Positions 1 to 6,775 of a stretch of 13,976 nucleotides of DNA are shown here, in pieces. This stretch comes from an uncultured Pseudoxanthomonas sp. GTDB taxonomy: Bacteria > Pseudomonadota > Gammaproteobacteria > Xanthomonadales > Xanthomonadaceae. Numbering within the stretch: position 1 is the stretch's first letter; each line of letters starts with the position of its first letter. Location: assembly GCF_946886695.1 (NCBI RefSeq), contig NZ_CAMPJD010000071.1, positions 1 to 13,976 on the forward strand, given 5' to 3'. The translations under genes were made by a program, and so were the position numbers. A model generated the notes under the pieces. That model saw only the letters and a list, made by a program, of their open reading frames with translations. It was not told the origin of the DNA and searched no databases.

Positions 1-462
1 TACGTGGTCAACGGCCAGGACGTGGGTACCGACAAGTACGCCTACAAGCTGCGCTGGCTGGATGCGGTGCACGACTGGGTCGCCGCCGAACTGCAGGCGC
101 ACCCGAAGCTGGTGGTGATGGGGGACTTCAATATCGCGCCGGACGACCGCGACGTGTTCGACCCCAAGGTCTGGAACGACGACCACATCCTCACCTCCAC
201 CGCCGAGCGCGCCGCCCTGCATCGGCTCTACGCGCTGGGCCTGCACGATGCCTTCCGCCTGCACAGCGACGAAGCCAACGTCTACAGCTGGTGGGATTAC
301 CGGATGGGCGGACTGCGGCGCAACCTCGGCCTGCGCATCGACCTGACCCTTGTGTCCGACGCGCTGCGTGGTCATGCCGTGGAATCCGGCATCGACCGCG
401 AACCGCGGACCTGGGAGCGCCCCAGCGACCATGCGCCCGCGTGGGTACGCCTGGGCGGTTGA
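1..462 (+). CDS. Exodeoxyribonuclease III / AP endonuclease (partial, C-terminal part)
   Basis: This is the C-terminal 153 residues of an exonuclease III-family enzyme; the frame is open to the left edge, so the N-terminal part lies outside. The family cleaves DNA 5' of abasic sites and removes nucleotides 3'-5' from duplex DNA in base excision repair. Visible motifs, in order, are the metal/active-site stretch VVMGDFNIAPDDRD, the conserved YSWWDYR, the GLRIDLTL strand and the closing SDHAPAWV, which carries the catalytic Asp-His pair. The order and spacing match the second half of E. coli XthA, and the C-terminus is complete. The family is clear, but whether the gene is called xthA or exoA cannot be settled from this fragment. 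It is followed by a strong hairpin terminator. Confidence 0.93.
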   Translation, partial: YVVNGQDVGTDKYAYKLRWLDAVHDWVAAELQAHPKLVVMGDFNIAPDDRDVFDPKVWNDDHILTSTAERAALHRLYALGLHDAFRLHSDEANVYSWWDYRMGGLRRNLGLRIDLTLVSDALRGHAVESGIDREPRTWERPSDHAPAWVRLGG

Positions 463-494
463 TCCGCGCCTGCTCCGCGGACACCGGAACGAAC

Positions 495-520
495 AAAGGC
501 CCGGCATTTGCCGGGCCTTT
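495..520. terminator. Bidirectional intrinsic terminator between the exonuclease III gene and the glsB-like gene
   Basis: AAAGGCCCGG at 495-504 pairs perfectly with CCGGGCCTTT at 511-520; an extra C505-G510 pair closes an ATTT loop. Short T runs flank the stem on both strands (CCTTTGCATT on plus, CCTTTGTTCG on minus). It lies between two convergent genes, 33 bp after one stop and 56 bp after the other. Confidence 0.85.
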
Positions 521-576
521 GCATTGCCACGGGCCTTGGGTGCGTCTCGAAAGCGCACGCGGCCGCAGCGAAACCG

Positions 577-834
577 TTACCTCGCCCTGCCCCGCGTGAA
601 CAGGTTCACGATGAGCAGCAACACCACCGCACCGATGAAGGCCGTGATCAGGAAGCCCACCCAGCCACCGCCCAGGCCGAGGCCCAGCGTCGGCAGCAAC
701 CAGCCGCCCAGGAAGCCGCCGATGATGCCGACCACGACGTTCAGGATGATGCCCTGCGACCCGTCACGCTTCATCACCAGGCTCGCCAGCCAACCGGCGA
801 CGCCACCCACGATCAGATAGATGAGAAAATTCAT
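577..834 (-). CDS. GlsB/YeaQ/YmgE-family small membrane protein
   Basis: An 85-residue, very hydrophobic, Gly-rich protein with three predicted membrane helices: roughly residues 2-20, 27-45 and 52-77. The Gly patterns VGGVAGWLAS, GIIGGFLGG and the basic C-terminal TRGRAR are typical of the GlsB/YeaQ/YmgE family, older name transglycosylase-associated protein. The family is found in the inner membrane and is often induced by general stress; its biochemical role is unknown. The start is set at ATG 834-832 because GGGAGG at 850-845 lies 10 nt upstream. A longer frame begins 48 nt upstream, but its extra residues (MPRAMGFCPFKGGSNE) read straight through that ribosome-binding site. The gene points away from the phosphopantetheinyl transferase gene and shares a terminator with the exonuclease gene. 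Confidence 0.9.
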   Translation of the reverse strand: MNFLIYLIVGGVAGWLASLVMKRDGSQGIILNVVVGIIGGFLGGWLLPTLGLGLGGGWVGFLITAFIGAVVLLLIVNLFTRGRAR

Positions 835-1011
835 TTCGTTGCTTCCTCCCTTGAATGGACAGAACCCCATGGCGCGGGGCACGCTTGAATCTTCAACGCG
901 CGGCGTGAAACCGCCGTTAACTCACATGGGGGAAGCGTCCGTGCCCCTGCTACATAACGCCATCGCGGCATGCTTGCACGCCGTGCCGCACCACGCATCG
1001 GGTCTGGCGGG

Positions 1012-1638
1012 ATGAACTGGCGCAACGTGGTCGCGGACTGGCGGCTGGACGGCATCGCCCTGTGGTTGCTGCCACATGCCCCGCGGCTGCGTGGCGAGCC
1101 GGCAGCGCGCGAGCAGCTGGCACGCGTGCTCGACCTCGCACCGCACCTGCTGCCGATCACGCGCGACACGCTGGGACGGCCACACTTCATCGCCCCACTG
1201 CACTCGCTGGAGACCGGCTGGAGCCACAGCGGCGAGGCGCTGTTGCTGGCGCTGGGCGAGGACATCGAACTCGGCGTGGACCTGGAGCAATTGCGCCCGC
1301 GCCCGCGCGCGATGGAGTTGGCGAAGCGCTTCTATCATCCGGAGGAAACCTCTTGGCTGCATTCGCTCGAAGAGGATGCTCGCATGCTGGCCTTCGTGCG
1401 CCTGTGGTGCGCCAAGGAAGCCGTGCTGAAGGCGCACGGCCAAGGCATCTCCTTCGGCCTGCACCGCTTCCATGTCCGCCTCGACGAGGATCGCGCATGG
1501 CTGGCGGCATGCGATCCCGCGCTCGGCCACGCCGACGACTGGCACCTGCACGAATGGGCGCCGCGCGCGGACTACCGCGCCGCGTTGGCCTGGCATCCGC
1601 GCGGGGCCGCGTGGCGGCCTGCGATAATGCCGCGATGA
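1012..1638 (+). CDS. Sfp-type 4'-phosphopantetheinyl transferase superfamily protein
   Basis: A 208-residue protein of the family that transfers the 4'-phosphopantetheine arm of coenzyme A to a Ser on carrier proteins of polyketide, nonribosomal peptide or fatty acid-like pathways. The two signature motifs are present: GVDLE at 88-92 (metal ligands D90 and E92) and [14 protein letters not shown] from W132, with K135, E136 and K140 of the WxxKEAxxK core. The basic stretch HPEETSWL between them is also typical. The carrier protein it serves is not in the window; aryl polyene/xanthomonadin, siderophore or secondary-metabolite synthases are possibilities. The start is uncertain: ATG 1012 has only a weak GGCGGG before it, and an in-frame ATG at 970 would add 14 Ala/Arg-rich residues. 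The stop overlaps the start of rsmG as ATGA, so the two may be co-translated. Confidence 0.88.
   Translation: MNWRNVVADWRLDGIALWLLPHAPRLRGEPAAREQLARVLDLAPHLLPITRDTLGRPHFIAPLHSLETGWSHSGEALLLALGEDIELGVDLEQLRPRPRAMELAKRFYHPEETSWLHSLEEDARMLAFVRLWCAKEAVLKAHGQGISFGLHRFHVRLDEDRAWLAACDPALGHADDWHLHEWAPRADYRAALAWHPRGAAWRPAIMPR
1623..1628 (+). promoter_or_regulatory. Candidate -10 box for a leaderless rsmG transcript
   Basis: GATAAT lies exactly 6 nt before the rsmG ATG, inside the 3' end of the preceding gene. A start of transcription 6-8 nt downstream would fall on the ATG itself. There is no Shine-Dalgarno sequence ahead of this ATG. No good -35 hexamer is seen at 16-18 bp spacing, so this is only a candidate. 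Confidence 0.4.
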
Positions 1639-2291
1639 ACGACACCACCTTTCCCGCCGATATGCGCGAAACCCTGCACCATGGCCTGGCCGCCCTCGGC
1701 TTGGATGCCGAGGTGTTGGCGCCACGGCTGCTCGCGTACCTCGCCCTGCTCGATCGCTGGAACAAGACCTACAACCTCACCGCCATCCGCGACCCGCGCG
1801 AGATGGTCACGCGCCACCTGCTGGACTCGCTGGCGATGCATCCGTTCGTGGACGGACTCGCCGCGAACGGTGGCGCACTCGCGGACCTCGGCACGGGCCC
1901 GGGCCTGCCCGGGATTCCGCTGGCCATCGCCAAGCCGGGATTGCGCGTGACCCTGGTGGAGAGCAACGGCAAGAAGGCGCGCTTCCTGCGCGAGGCGGTG
2001 CGGACCTTGAAACTGGACAACGCCCGCGTGGCCGAATCCCGTGCCGAAGCATTGGACGAACCGCAGGCCTATGACGCCCTCACCGCCCGTGCACTGGATG
2101 TGCTGGCCGGCATCATCGAGATAGGCGGCCACCTGCTGAAACCGGGCGGGGTATTGCTGGCGATGAAGGGCGTACGGCCTGACGAGGAGATCGCGGCATT
2201 GCCGGCCGGGTGGTCGCTGCAGGCCCTGCACCCGCTGACCGTCCCGGGCCTGGTCGGCGAACGCCACATGGTCATCGTCCGCCGCGACTGA
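1635..2291 (+). CDS. rsmG: 16S rRNA (guanine527-N7)-methyltransferase RsmG (GidB)
   Basis: A 218-residue protein, close to the usual 205-215 of this family. It methylates N7 of G527 in the 530 loop of 16S rRNA using S-adenosylmethionine; in other bacteria its loss gives low-level streptomycin resistance. The N-terminal family motif [15 protein letters not shown] is present, followed by RHLLDSLA. The S-adenosylmethionine-binding loop [16 protein letters not shown] has its Asp at residue 84. [16 protein letters not shown] is the second binding strand. ARALDVL and the LLAMKG strand follow, and [10 protein letters not shown] closes the protein. The start ATG overlaps the preceding stop (ATGA). 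It is followed at 186 bp by parA-parB, the usual bacterial order, but the common upstream partner mnmG (gidA) is replaced by the phosphopantetheinyl transferase gene. Confidence 0.96.
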   Translation: MNDTTFPADMRETLHHGLAALGLDAEVLAPRLLAYLALLDRWNKTYNLTAIRDPREMVTRHLLDSLAMHPFVDGLAANGGALADLGTGPGLPGIPLAIAKPGLRVTLVESNGKKARFLREAVRTLKLDNARVAESRAEALDEPQAYDALTARALDVLAGIIEIGGHLLKPGGVLLAMKGVRPDEEIAALPAGWSLQALHPLTVPGLVGERHMVIVRRD

Positions 2292-2411
2292 TCGGCGCAC
2301 TGCGGCCACGCAGAACCTGTAACTCTTTGAAAAGACTGGTCACGCTCAGGTGCCTGCGCAAGGTTGTCCCTCGAACTGACCGGGACCAGCCGCCTTGTGC
2401 GTACCCTTCAT

Positions 2412-2441
2412 TTCGCACGGCCCCGCCCGAGCCCGCATAAT
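2412..2441 (+). promoter_or_regulatory. Candidate promoter of parA-parB
   Basis: CATAAT at 2436-2441 is a good -10 hexamer; the best -35 candidate is TTCGCA at 2412-2417 with an 18 bp spacer, which is a weak match. It lies 36 bp before the parA start in the 186 bp gap after rsmG. The same GCATAAT word recurs in the rpmB promoter. Confidence 0.4.
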
Positions 2442-2477
2442 CCCCCCTCACCCCGCATTCGATAAGGCGCCCCTCGC

Positions 2478-3275
2478 ATGGCCCGCATCATCGCCGTCGC
2501 CAACCAGAAAGGCGGAGTCGGCAAGACCACCACCGCCGTGAACTTGGCCGCCGCGCTGGCACGCGCGCCGCAGCGGGTGCTGCTGGTCGACCTGGATGCG
2601 CAGGGCAACGCCACGATGGGCAGCGGCGTGGACAAGCGCGAGGTCGAGGCTTCGACCTGCGACGTACTGCTCGGCGAGGTCGAGGCGAAGGCCGCCGTGG
2701 TGACCACCCCGGAAGGTTTCGACCTGATGCCGGGCAACATCGACCTGACGGCGGCCGAGATCCAGCTGATGGATGCGGACGGCCGCGAACAGCGCCTCAA
2801 GAGCGCGCTGCAACCGCTGCGTGGCGACTACGACTTCATCATCGTCGACTGCCCACCCGCGCTGTCGCTGCTCACGCTCAACGCGCTGACCGCCGCCGAC
2901 TCAGTGCTGGTGCCGATGCAGTGCGAGTACTACGCGCTGGAAGGCCTGTCCGCGCTGATGGAGACCATCGAAGCGCTGCGCGCACGGCTGAACCCCACGC
3001 TGGAAATCGAAGGCGTGCTGCGCACGATGTTCGACATCCGCAACAACCTGGCCAACGCCGTATCGGGCGAGCTGACCACGCATTTCGGCGACAAGGTGTT
3101 CCGCACCATTGTGCCGCGCAACGTGCGCGTGGCCGAAGCGCCCAGCCACGGACAGAGCATCGTGGGCTACGACCGCACCTCGCGCGGCGGCGTCGCCTAC
3201 CTGGGCCTGGCCGGCGAGATCCTGCGCCGCGCCGCCGACCGCAAGAAGCAACAGCAGCACATGGAGCACGCGTGA
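2478..3275 (+). CDS. parA: Chromosome partitioning ATPase ParA (Soj)
   Basis: A 265-residue ParA/MinD-superfamily ATPase of the short chromosomal type, without an N-terminal DNA-binding extension. The deviant Walker A motif KGGVGKTT has signature lysine K11 and catalytic K16. Switch I (VDLDAQGN) has D40 and Walker B (FIIVDCPPAL) has D124. LVPMQCEYYALEGL and the C-terminal APSHGQSIVGYD are standard ParA family motifs. ATP-bound dimers bind the nucleoid nonspecifically and pull ParB-parS complexes to segregate replicated origins. The ribosome-binding site is weak: an AAGG 10 nt upstream of ATG 2478 is the best. The stop overlaps the parB start by one base (TGATG), so the two are translated together. 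Confidence 0.97.
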   Translation: MARIIAVANQKGGVGKTTTAVNLAAALARAPQRVLLVDLDAQGNATMGSGVDKREVEASTCDVLLGEVEAKAAVVTTPEGFDLMPGNIDLTAAEIQLMDADGREQRLKSALQPLRGDYDFIIVDCPPALSLLTLNALTAADSVLVPMQCEYYALEGLSALMETIEALRARLNPTLEIEGVLRTMFDIRNNLANAVSGELTTHFGDKVFRTIVPRNVRVAEAPSHGQSIVGYDRTSRGGVAYLGLAGEILRRAADRKKQQQHMEHA

Positions 3276-4171
3276 TGAGCGCCCCGAAGAAGCGCGGCCT
3301 GGGTCGCGGACTGGAAGCCCTGCTCGGCCCGAAGGCCGCCGAGACGCCACCGCCGGAAGCCCAGCCGGGCGAAGCACTGCGCACGCTGCCCGTGCAGCAG
3401 CTGCAGCCGGGCAAGTACCAGCCGCGCACGGCGATGGACCCCGGCAAGCTGACCGAGCTGGCCGAGTCGATCAAGGCACAAGGCGTGATCCAGCCGATCG
3501 TCGTGCGGGAACTTTCGCCCGGCAAGTTCGAGATCGTCGCCGGCGAACGCCGCTGGCGCGCCTCGCAGGAAGCCGGCCTGGCCGAAGTCCCCGTGGTCGT
3601 GCGCGACCTTGACGACCGTACCGTCATCGCGATGGCGCTGATCGAGAACATCCAGCGCGAGGATCTCAATCCACTGGAAGAAGCGCAGTCGCTGCAGCGC
3701 CTGATCAACGAGTTCGCACTGACGCACGCCGAAGCGGCCGAAGCGGTCGGCCGCTCGCGCGCAGCGGTATCCAACCTGCTGCGCCTGCTGGAACTGCCAC
3801 CCGCGATTCGCGCCCTGCTGGAAGCGCGTCGTCTTGAGATGGGGCACGCCCGCGCCCTGCTGACGCTGTCGCCGGACCTGGCCAGCAAGCTGGCCTCCGA
3901 TGCCGCCGAACAAGGCTGGTCGGTGCGCGAAGTTGAACACCGAGCGCAGCAGTTCGCCGCCGGCAAGGTGCCGGTCAACGGCAAGAAGGCCAAGCCCGCC
4001 AAAGCGGCGCCGCAGCCGGACATCGCCTCGCTGGAAACCGAGCTGTCCGAAAGCCTGGGCACCCGCGTCACCATCGCCCATGGGCGCGGCGGCAAGGGCA
4101 AGCTGATCATCCAGTACACCGACCTGGACACCCTGGACGGCGTGCTGGAGCGGTTGCGCCCGAGGGCGTGA
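3275..4171 (+). CDS. parB: Chromosome partitioning protein ParB (Spo0J)
   Basis: A 298-residue ParB of chromosomal type, normal in length. The N-terminal KKRGLGRGLEALLG is the basic ParA-interacting segment. The ParB/Srx domain follows: LQPGKYQPRT, IKAQGVIQPIVVR, and the CTP-binding/clamp motif GERRWRAS starting at residue 90. IENIQREDLNPLEEA leads into the helix-turn-helix at about 149-171 (AEAVGRSRAAVSNLLRLL), which reads the parS site. A Lys/Ala/Pro-rich linker (about 228-245) joins a C-terminal dimerisation domain ending VLERLRPRA. ParB binds parS, loads as a sliding CTP-dependent clamp and activates the ATPase of ParA. An in-frame GTG directly upstream is possible but ATG 3275 is preferred. 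No parS-like 16-mer is seen in the window. Confidence 0.97.
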   Translation: MSAPKKRGLGRGLEALLGPKAAETPPPEAQPGEALRTLPVQQLQPGKYQPRTAMDPGKLTELAESIKAQGVIQPIVVRELSPGKFEIVAGERRWRASQEAGLAEVPVVVRDLDDRTVIAMALIENIQREDLNPLEEAQSLQRLINEFALTHAEAAEAVGRSRAAVSNLLRLLELPPAIRALLEARRLEMGHARALLTLSPDLASKLASDAAEQGWSVREVEHRAQQFAAGKVPVNGKKAKPAKAAPQPDIASLETELSESLGTRVTIAHGRGGKGKLIIQYTDLDTLDGVLERLRPRA

Positions 4172-4183
4172 TGCCGTGCTTGT

Positions 4184-4208
4184 TGTAGGAGCGACATAAG
4201 TCGCGACC
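4184..4208 (+). repeat. GTAG-head palindromic repeat (REP-like), left copy
   Basis: A 25-bp unit with a GTAGGAG head and a small internal palindrome, GCGAC-ATAA-GTCGC. It begins 13 bp after the parB stop. The reverse complement of 4320-4344 matches it at 24 of 25 positions. The GTAG head and the short hairpin fit REP elements of Xanthomonadaceae, such as the GTAG-headed SMAG family of Stenotrophomonas, which are linked to RAYT transposases. No such transposase is in the window. Confidence 0.75.
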
Positions 4209-4268
4209 GCACGCCATCAGGCCAGCGCGCCTCACTCCCGAAGCGGGCGCTGACACCAGAAACCAGTC

Positions 4269-4291
4269 TCGTGCCGCAGCCCACGGCACGA
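4269..4291. repeat. Hairpin between the two REP-like copies
   Basis: TCGTGCCG at 4269-4276 pairs with CGGCACGA at 4284-4291 around a 7-nt loop. A second, weaker nested stem lies at 4223-4252 (CAGCGC/GCGCTG outside, CCCG/CGGG inside). Neither has a T run, so they look like repeat-internal structure rather than an intrinsic terminator, although one could still attenuate parB transcription. Confidence 0.45.
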
Positions 4292-4319
4292 CGCGGGTAT
4301 CGCGGCATGTCGGCGCCAT

Positions 4320-4344
4320 GGTCGCGACTTACGTCGCTCCTACA
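4320..4344 (-). repeat. GTAG-head palindromic repeat (REP-like), right inverted copy
   Basis: The inverted partner of 4184-4208, differing at one base (GTAA instead of ATAA in the hairpin loop). The two copies enclose 111 bp, making a REP doublet between parB and the DUF885 gene. If the arms paired with each other they would form a 25-bp stem. Confidence 0.75.
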
Positions 4345-4395
4345 CAAAGCACCGATGCCGACGCTGCATTACCATCCGGTTTCCGTTTCCACCGG

Positions 4396-6168
4396 ATGCC
4401 CGCCTTGAACCTCCGCATCGCCGCCCTGCTGCTCGCCTGCGCACCCTTGCAGGCGTTCGCCTTCGCCCCGTCCGACGCCGACCAGCGCTTCCAGGCGCTC
4501 TACGAGAAGGAATGGAAATGGCGGCAGGAACAGACCGGCCAGGCCGATGAGGACACCGACACCAGCGGCGACAAGCGCCGCCTGCCGGACGTGGGCGCGG
4601 AGGCGCACCAGGCGCGGCTGAAGGTCTGGGAACAGGTGTTGAAGGACCTGGATGGCATCGAGGCGGACAAGCTGTCACCGGAGAACCGCATCAACCTGGC
4701 CATCTACCGGCCGCAGGTCGAGAACCTCGCCGCCGAGGTGCGCTTGCGCGCCTACGAGATGCCGTTCAATTCCGACTCCTCGTTCTGGTCCAACCTGTCG
4801 TTCATGGCGCGCCGGCCCATGAAGACCGCCGAGGATTACCGCGCCTATGCCGCGCGCCTGCGCGATGTGCCGCGCTATTTCGACCAGCACATCGGCAACA
4901 TGCGTGCAGGCCTGAAGCGTGGCTTCAGCGTACCGCGCGCGGTGCTGGACGGGCGCGACGTGTCCATCGCGATGGTGGCGGAACTGAAGGATCCGGAGCA
5001 GTCCACGTTCTACACCCCGTACAGGAAGATGCCCGCCAGCATCCCGGCCGCCGACCAGGAAGCCCTGCGCAAGGAAGTGCGCGACGCCATCAGCCAGCAG
5101 GTCGTGCCCGCGTTCGGCAGGCTGCTGATCTTCTTCCGCACCGAGTATGTGCCACAGGCGCGCACCACGCTGGCTGCCGAGGCAATGCCGGGCGGCAAGG
5201 ACTTCTATGCGCAGCAGATCCGCGAGTACACCACGCTGGGTCTCAGCGCCGAAGACATCCATCAGATCGGCCTGAAGGAAGTGGCACGCATCCAGGCCGA
5301 GATGCAGGAGGTCATCAAGCAGACCGGCTTCAAGGGGAGCTTCGCCGAGTTCCTGACCTTCCTGCGCACCGATCCGCAGTTCTACGCCAAGACACCGCAA
5401 CAGTTGCTCGACCGCGCGGCGTGGATTTCCAAGCGCGTGGATGGCGAGGTCGGCAAGTACATCGGCACGCTGCCGCGCGGGCGCTTCACCATCGTCGAGG
5501 TGCCGGCCGACATTGCGCCGTTCTGGACCGCCGGCCGAGGCGGGCTGGGCACGTACTGGCTCAACACCTACGACCTGCCGTCGCGCCCGCTGTACAACCT
5601 GCCCGCGCTGACGTTGCATGAGTCCTCGCCCGGGCATTCGCTGCAGGCCGCGCTGGCGCAGGAACAAGGCGAACAGCCCGCGTTCCGGCGCGACAACTAC
5701 ATCTCCGCCTATGGCGAAGGCTGGGCGCTCTACACCGAAAAGCTGGGCAAGGAGATGGGCATCTACGAGACGCCCTACGAAGATTTTGGTCGCCTGACCT
5801 ACGAAATGTGGCGCGCCGCGCGCCTGGTCATCGATACCGGCGTGCACCACAAGAACTGGACCCGCGACCAGGCCCTGGCCTACCTGCGCGACCACACCGC
5901 CCTGTCCGAGCACGAGGTCACCACCGAGGTGGACCGCTACATCTCCTGGCCGGCGCAGGCGCTGAGCTACAAGCTGGGGGAGATCGCCATCGTCCGCCTG
6001 CGCGGCGAGGCCGAGCGCGAGCTGGGGCCGAAGTTCGACATCAAGGCCTTCCACGACGCCGTGCTCAAGCAGGGCTCGGTGACCCTGCCGGTGCTGGAGG
6101 AGCAGATCCGGGCCTTCATCGCCGCCAGCAAGGCGGGCCCAGGCAAGGCGGCGGCCGCGGCGCCGTGA
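4396..6168 (+). CDS. Exported DUF885-family protein, metallopeptidase-like
   Basis: A 590-residue DUF885 protein. The family signature HESSPGHSLQ starts at H408 (HExxPGH, like a zinc-binding HExxH variant), and YGEGWALYTEKLG follows at about 439-451. Both are typical of DUF885 proteins, which resemble zinc metallopeptidases; the substrate is unknown. The N-terminus MPALNLRIAALLLACAPLQAFA is a signal peptide with likely cleavage after A22. The LLAC at 12-15 also leaves a lipoprotein possible, although L at -2 is not ideal. The start ATG 4396 is chosen because the signal peptide begins there. The longer open frame from 4318 would translate the REP-like repeat into 26 meaningless residues. No good ribosome-binding site is visible. 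The C-terminal tail is rich in Ala, Gly and Lys. The gene is flanked on both sides by palindromic repeat clusters. Confidence 0.9.
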   Translation: MPALNLRIAALLLACAPLQAFAFAPSDADQRFQALYEKEWKWRQEQTGQADEDTDTSGDKRRLPDVGAEAHQARLKVWEQVLKDLDGIEADKLSPENRINLAIYRPQVENLAAEVRLRAYEMPFNSDSSFWSNLSFMARRPMKTAEDYRAYAARLRDVPRYFDQHIGNMRAGLKRGFSVPRAVLDGRDVSIAMVAELKDPEQSTFYTPYRKMPASIPAADQEALRKEVRDAISQQVVPAFGRLLIFFRTEYVPQARTTLAAEAMPGGKDFYAQQIREYTTLGLSAEDIHQIGLKEVARIQAEMQEVIKQTGFKGSFAEFLTFLRTDPQFYAKTPQQLLDRAAWISKRVDGEVGKYIGTLPRGRFTIVEVPADIAPFWTAGRGGLGTYWLNTYDLPSRPLYNLPALTLHESSPGHSLQAALAQEQGEQPAFRRDNYISAYGEGWALYTEKLGKEMGIYETPYEDFGRLTYEMWRAARLVIDTGVHHKNWTRDQALAYLRDHTALSEHEVTTEVDRYISWPAQALSYKLGEIAIVRLRGEAERELGPKFDIKAFHDAVLKQGSVTLPVLEEQIRAFIAASKAGPGKAAAAAP

Positions 6169-6170
6169 TC

Positions 6171-6192
6171 GTAGGGTGGGCCCCGGCCCACC
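6171..6192 (+). repeat. GTAG-head palindromic repeat, second subfamily, copy 1
   Basis: GTAG head followed by the stem GGTGGG (6175-6180) and CCCACC (6187-6192) around CCCCGG. It starts 2 bp after the DUF885 stop codon, so it may also act as the 3' hairpin of that transcript. It differs in sequence from the pair at 4184-4344 but has the same head-plus-hairpin plan. Confidence 0.65.
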
Positions 6193-6229
6193 TTGCCCGA
6201 TCCGGTCCTCCAGCATCGAACGCCACGAT

Positions 6230-6251
6230 GCCGGGCCCGGGCCCGGCCTAC
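6230..6251 (-). repeat. GTAG-head palindromic repeat, second subfamily, copy 2 (inverted)
   Basis: On the minus strand this reads GTAGGCCGGGCCCGGGCCCG and on: a GTAG head followed by a strong GGGCCC-rich palindrome. It is opposite in orientation to copy 1, 37 bp away, forming an inverted doublet. Confidence 0.6.
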
Positions 6252-6267
6252 GCCCGGCGGCAGTCCC

Positions 6268-6289
6268 GCAGGGCGGACCCCGGCCCGCC
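6268..6289 (+). repeat. Degenerate palindromic repeat, second subfamily, copy 3
   Basis: This 22-bp unit matches copy 1 (6171-6192) at 18 of 22 positions, with head GCAG instead of GTAG and changes in both stem arms. Copies 1, 2 and 3 alternate in orientation (+, -, +) within 119 bp. Confidence 0.5.
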
Positions 6290-6324
6290 TCCGCCATCGC
6301 CCCCGCGACACCCCACCTAAGTGC

Positions 6325-6353
6325 TTGCGGGGCAAGGGAAACATCGGCATAAT
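6325..6353 (+). promoter_or_regulatory. Promoter of rpmB-rpmG
   Basis: TTGCGG at 6325-6330 and CATAAT at 6348-6353 are separated by exactly 17 bp, a good sigma70-type arrangement. Transcription would start at about 6360, leaving a leader of about 165 nt before rpmB. Confidence 0.65.
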
Positions 6354-6359
6354 GCGCGG

Positions 6360-6525
6360 CTCGCTGCGTCCGGAATGCCCGGATCTGCGGCCGGAAGCGC
6401 GATTCCGGCTTGGGTCAGCAGCGGTTTTCCTGCCGTATCGCGTGGTGTCCGTCCTGCCCTGCAGGCCGTCCACTGGGCCGCCGTCTCCCGGGCTACGGGC
6501 GACACAATTACTCATCGAGGTGCGT
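6360..6525 (+). promoter_or_regulatory. Long structured leader of rpmB-rpmG
   Basis: The region between the predicted start of transcription and the rpmB ATG contains competing hairpins. ATTCCGG at 6402-6408 can pair with CCGGAAT at 6370-6376 (7 bp). Alternatively TTCCGGC at 6403-6409 can pair with GCCGGAA at 6390-6396 (7 bp, 6-nt loop). The two are mutually exclusive. A further small stem, CCCG/CGGG, lies at 6487-6499. The leader ends in GAGG at 6517-6520, 5 nt before the ATG. I do not recognise a named RNA family here; control by a ribosomal protein is only inferred from the position. Confidence 0.35.
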
Positions 6526-6762
6526 ATGTCCCGCGTATGCCAAGTGTCCGGCAAGCGTGTGATGACGGGTAACAACGTCAGCCACGCCAACAACAAGACC
6601 CGTCGTCGTTTCCTGCCCAACCTGCACGAGCGCCGCTTCTGGGTTGCCAGCGAAAACCGCTGGGTCAAGCTGAAAGTCTCCGCGCATGCACTGCGCACCA
6701 TCGACAAGAACGGCATCGACTCCGTCCTGGCCGAGCTGCGCGCGCGCGGCGAGAAGATCTGA
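6526..6762 (+). CDS. rpmB: 50S ribosomal protein L28
   Basis: A 78-residue protein, exactly the length of E. coli L28 and closely similar to it: [20 protein letters not shown] at the start, [14 protein letters not shown] in the middle and [15 protein letters not shown] at the end. It has a single Cys (C5) and no CxxC pairs, so it is the zinc-independent form. The start is set by this N-terminus and the GAGG upstream. The same frame is open far upstream, with an ATG at 6352, but that ATG overlaps the -10 box. It is first in the rpmB-rpmG operon, with rpmG 13 bp downstream. Confidence 0.98.
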   Translation: MSRVCQVSGKRVMTGNNVSHANNKTRRRFLPNLHERRFWVASENRWVKLKVSAHALRTIDKNGIDSVLAELRARGEKI

Positions 6763-6775
6763 GGAGTAATCGAAC

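Noticed and set aside
951..956. TACATA as a promoter -10 box for the phosphopantetheinyl transferase gene
   Set aside because: Poor match, no -35 at proper spacing, and the start codon itself is uncertain.
2878..4347. A 489-codon minus-strand open frame opposite parA-parB
   Set aside because: Ser/Arg/Ala-rich antisense translation of parA, parB and the repeat doublet; no protein family features.
4318..4395. A longer N-terminus for the DUF885 protein
   Set aside because: It would translate the REP-like repeat and bury the signal peptide at an internal position.
4675..6297. A 540-codon minus-strand open frame opposite the DUF885 gene
   Set aside because: It is a shadow frame: no motif, and it fully overlaps a gene with a signal peptide and family signature.
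6193..6525. An in-frame upstream extension of rpmB (open to 6193, with an ATG at 6352)
   Set aside because: L28 is complete from 6526 at its standard length, and the 6352 ATG overlaps the -10 box, so the extension would not be transcribed as a start.
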